Source of the DNA: Rhizobiaceae bacterium UBA1291
Lineage (GTDB): Bacteria > Pseudomonadota > Alphaproteobacteria > Rhizobiales > Rhizobiaceae
Reading direction: 5' to 3'
Assembly: GCA_002307905.1 (NCBI GenBank)
Contig: DBUL01000003.1
Location: 13,535 to 19,730, forward strand
Length of the DNA stretch: 6,196 bases
Shown: piece by piece, positions 5,430-6,196 of the stretch
Position numbering within the stretch: position 1 is the stretch's first letter
Layout: each line of letters opens with the position of its first letter
Position numbers and translations under genes: made by a program
The notes under the pieces: model-generated
The model's database searches: none
What the model was told of the DNA's origin: nothing
What the model saw: only the letters and a program-made list of their open reading frames with translations

Positions 5430-5437
5430 CTCCTCCT
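5430..5437 (-). promoter_or_regulatory. Shine-Dalgarno fixing the hpaD start
   Basis: AGGAGGAG on the minus strand, 6 nt before ATG 5421-5423, is close to the anti-16S consensus and rules in favour of this start over the upstream ATG at 5469-5471. Confidence 0.7.
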
Positions 5438-5487
5438 CTCCGTCCGAGCGGCCGTGCCGGTGACGGATCATCTCAAATACAATTCAA

Positions 5488-5522
5488 GGCGCGAACCGGG
5501 ATCGCTCGCCGCCGCCCGCGCC
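5488..5522 (-). terminator. Possible attenuator or weak terminator between hpaE and hpaD
   Basis: On the minus strand, GGCGCG (5517-5522) begins 12 nt after the hpaE stop and pairs with CGCGCC (5488-5493); two further G-U pairs are possible inside. The next bases on the transcript are TTGAATTGTATTT (5475-5487), an AT-rich patch that stands out from its GC-rich surroundings but is not a clean U-run. It may reduce read-through or mark the site of an internal promoter or operator for hpaD. Beyond this and the hpaD Shine-Dalgarno, nothing is seen in 5424-5534. Confidence 0.25.
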
Positions 5523-5534
5523 TAAGCAATCGGT

Positions 5535-6196
5535 TCAGCCGCCAAGCTTCGGGATGGCGTGGCTCCCGGTGGCAAAGGCGATATTCTTGGTTTCCATGTA
5601 GAAGTCGAAGGACCAGTCGCCGCCGTCCCGGCCGATGCCGGAATTCTTCACCCCGCCGAACGGCGTCGGCAGGTGGCGGACATTCTCCGAATTCACCCAG
5701 ATCATCCCGGCCTCCAGCCGGTCCGAGAAGCGGAAGGCGCGTGTCACGTCGGAGGTCCAGACATAGCCGGTCAGCCCGTACTGGACGTCGTTGGCCAGCG
5801 CCAGCGCCTCGGCCTCGTCCCTGAACGGGATGGCGGTTAGCACCGGCCCGAAGATCTCTTCCTGGGCGATGCGCATCTTGTTGTTGGCGCCGGTGAACAA
5901 GGTTGGCGAGACATAACAGCCGCCGCCCGGACCGTCGAACTTCGCGCCGCCGGCGGCAACCGTTGCCCCCTCGCCCCGGCCGATGTCGATATAGTCCAGC
6001 ACCTTCCTTTCATGCACCGGATGGATCAGCGGGCCGACCACCGTTTCCGGATCGAGCGGATGGCCAACCTTGATGCGCTTTGCCTTTTCCGCAACCTTGG
6101 CGGTGAAGGCTTCGTAGATGCTCTCTTCGACCAGCAGGCGCGAGGACGAGGTGCAGCGCTCGCCGTTCAGCGAGTAGATCATGAACACAGCGGCGT
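5535..6196 (-). CDS. hpaE: 5-carboxymethyl-2-hydroxymuconate semialdehyde dehydrogenase (C-terminal part)
   Basis: This is the last 219 residues of an NAD-dependent aldehyde dehydrogenase; the rest, including the nucleotide-binding domain, continues past the right edge (full members are about 490-500 aa). It oxidises the HpaD product to 5-carboxymethyl-2-hydroxymuconate. Visible in the fragment are the catalytic cysteine in NGERCTSSSR (residue 14), EEIFGPVL (112-119), NDVQYGLTGYVW (135-146) and PFGGVKNSGIGRDGG (178-192). NSENVRHLPTPFGG and WSFDFYMETKNI resemble the C-terminus of HpaE enzymes, and the adjacent hpaD supports this over other aldehyde dehydrogenases. The frame is open to the last base; the ATG at 6180-6182 is internal, because the codons before it (AAVF) continue the conserved domain. 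The general-base Glu lies outside the window. Confidence 0.88.
   Translation of the reverse strand, partial: AAVFMIYSLNGERCTSSSRLLVEESIYEAFTAKVAEKAKRIKVGHPLDPETVVGPLIHPVHERKVLDYIDIGRGEGATVAAGGAKFDGPGGGCYVSPTLFTGANNKMRIAQEEIFGPVLTAIPFRDEAEALALANDVQYGLTGYVWTSDVTRAFRFSDRLEAGMIWVNSENVRHLPTPFGGVKNSGIGRDGGDWSFDFYMETKNIAFATGSHAIPKLGG

Noticed and set aside
4206..5525. Plus-strand open frame of 439 codons opposite hpaD
   Set aside because: hpaD on the other strand has all its catalytic residues; the antisense product shows no domain, and its first part is repeat DNA.

Overview
The window is visibly GC-rich, with the G/C-ending codon usage, Shine-Dalgarno sites and gene families of an alphaproteobacterium. 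A member of the Rhizobiales (Rhizobium/Agrobacterium/Ensifer-like) fits best. That assignment rests on the look of the proteins, especially the RHH_4-type small protein and the GC-rich palindromic intergenic repeat; no marker gene is present to prove it.

The right three quarters (about 1191-6196, all minus strand) is a homoprotocatechuate (3,4-dihydroxyphenylacetate) meta-cleavage operon. In transcription order it reads hpaE (C-terminal part only, running off the right edge), hpaD, hpaG-like FAH-family gene, hpaH, hpaI and hpaR. HpaD opens the aromatic ring and HpaE oxidises the resulting semialdehyde. The HpaG-like enzyme should act on the tricarboxylate product by decarboxylation and/or isomerisation, HpaH hydrates the dienoate, and HpaI splits the product to pyruvate and succinic semialdehyde. 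HpaR is the MarR-type regulator expected to sense the aromatic substrate. The isomerase HpaF, the hydroxylase (hpaBC), any transporter and the operon promoter are not in the window.

Two breaks lie in the otherwise tight operon. There are 111 bp between hpaE and hpaD, with a GC-rich dyad followed by an AT-rich patch. There are 211 bp between hpaD and the hpaG-like gene, filled by a MITE/REP-like element with perfect 33-bp inverted arms and a 20-bp tandem duplication in its core.

The left part holds unrelated genes. A small ribbon-helix-helix protein (842-1150, plus strand) has a near-consensus sigma-70 promoter just upstream and converges on hpaR. Divergent from it, on the minus strand, are a glyoxalase I gene that probably starts at TTG, and the first 31 codons of a Tat-exported protein that probably starts at GTG.

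Most of this is a recognisable catabolic operon rather than a new system. The points most worth checking are the inverted-repeat element inside the operon, the atypical single-domain HpaG-like protein with Glu at the presumed third metal-ligand position, and the unplaced HpaF step.
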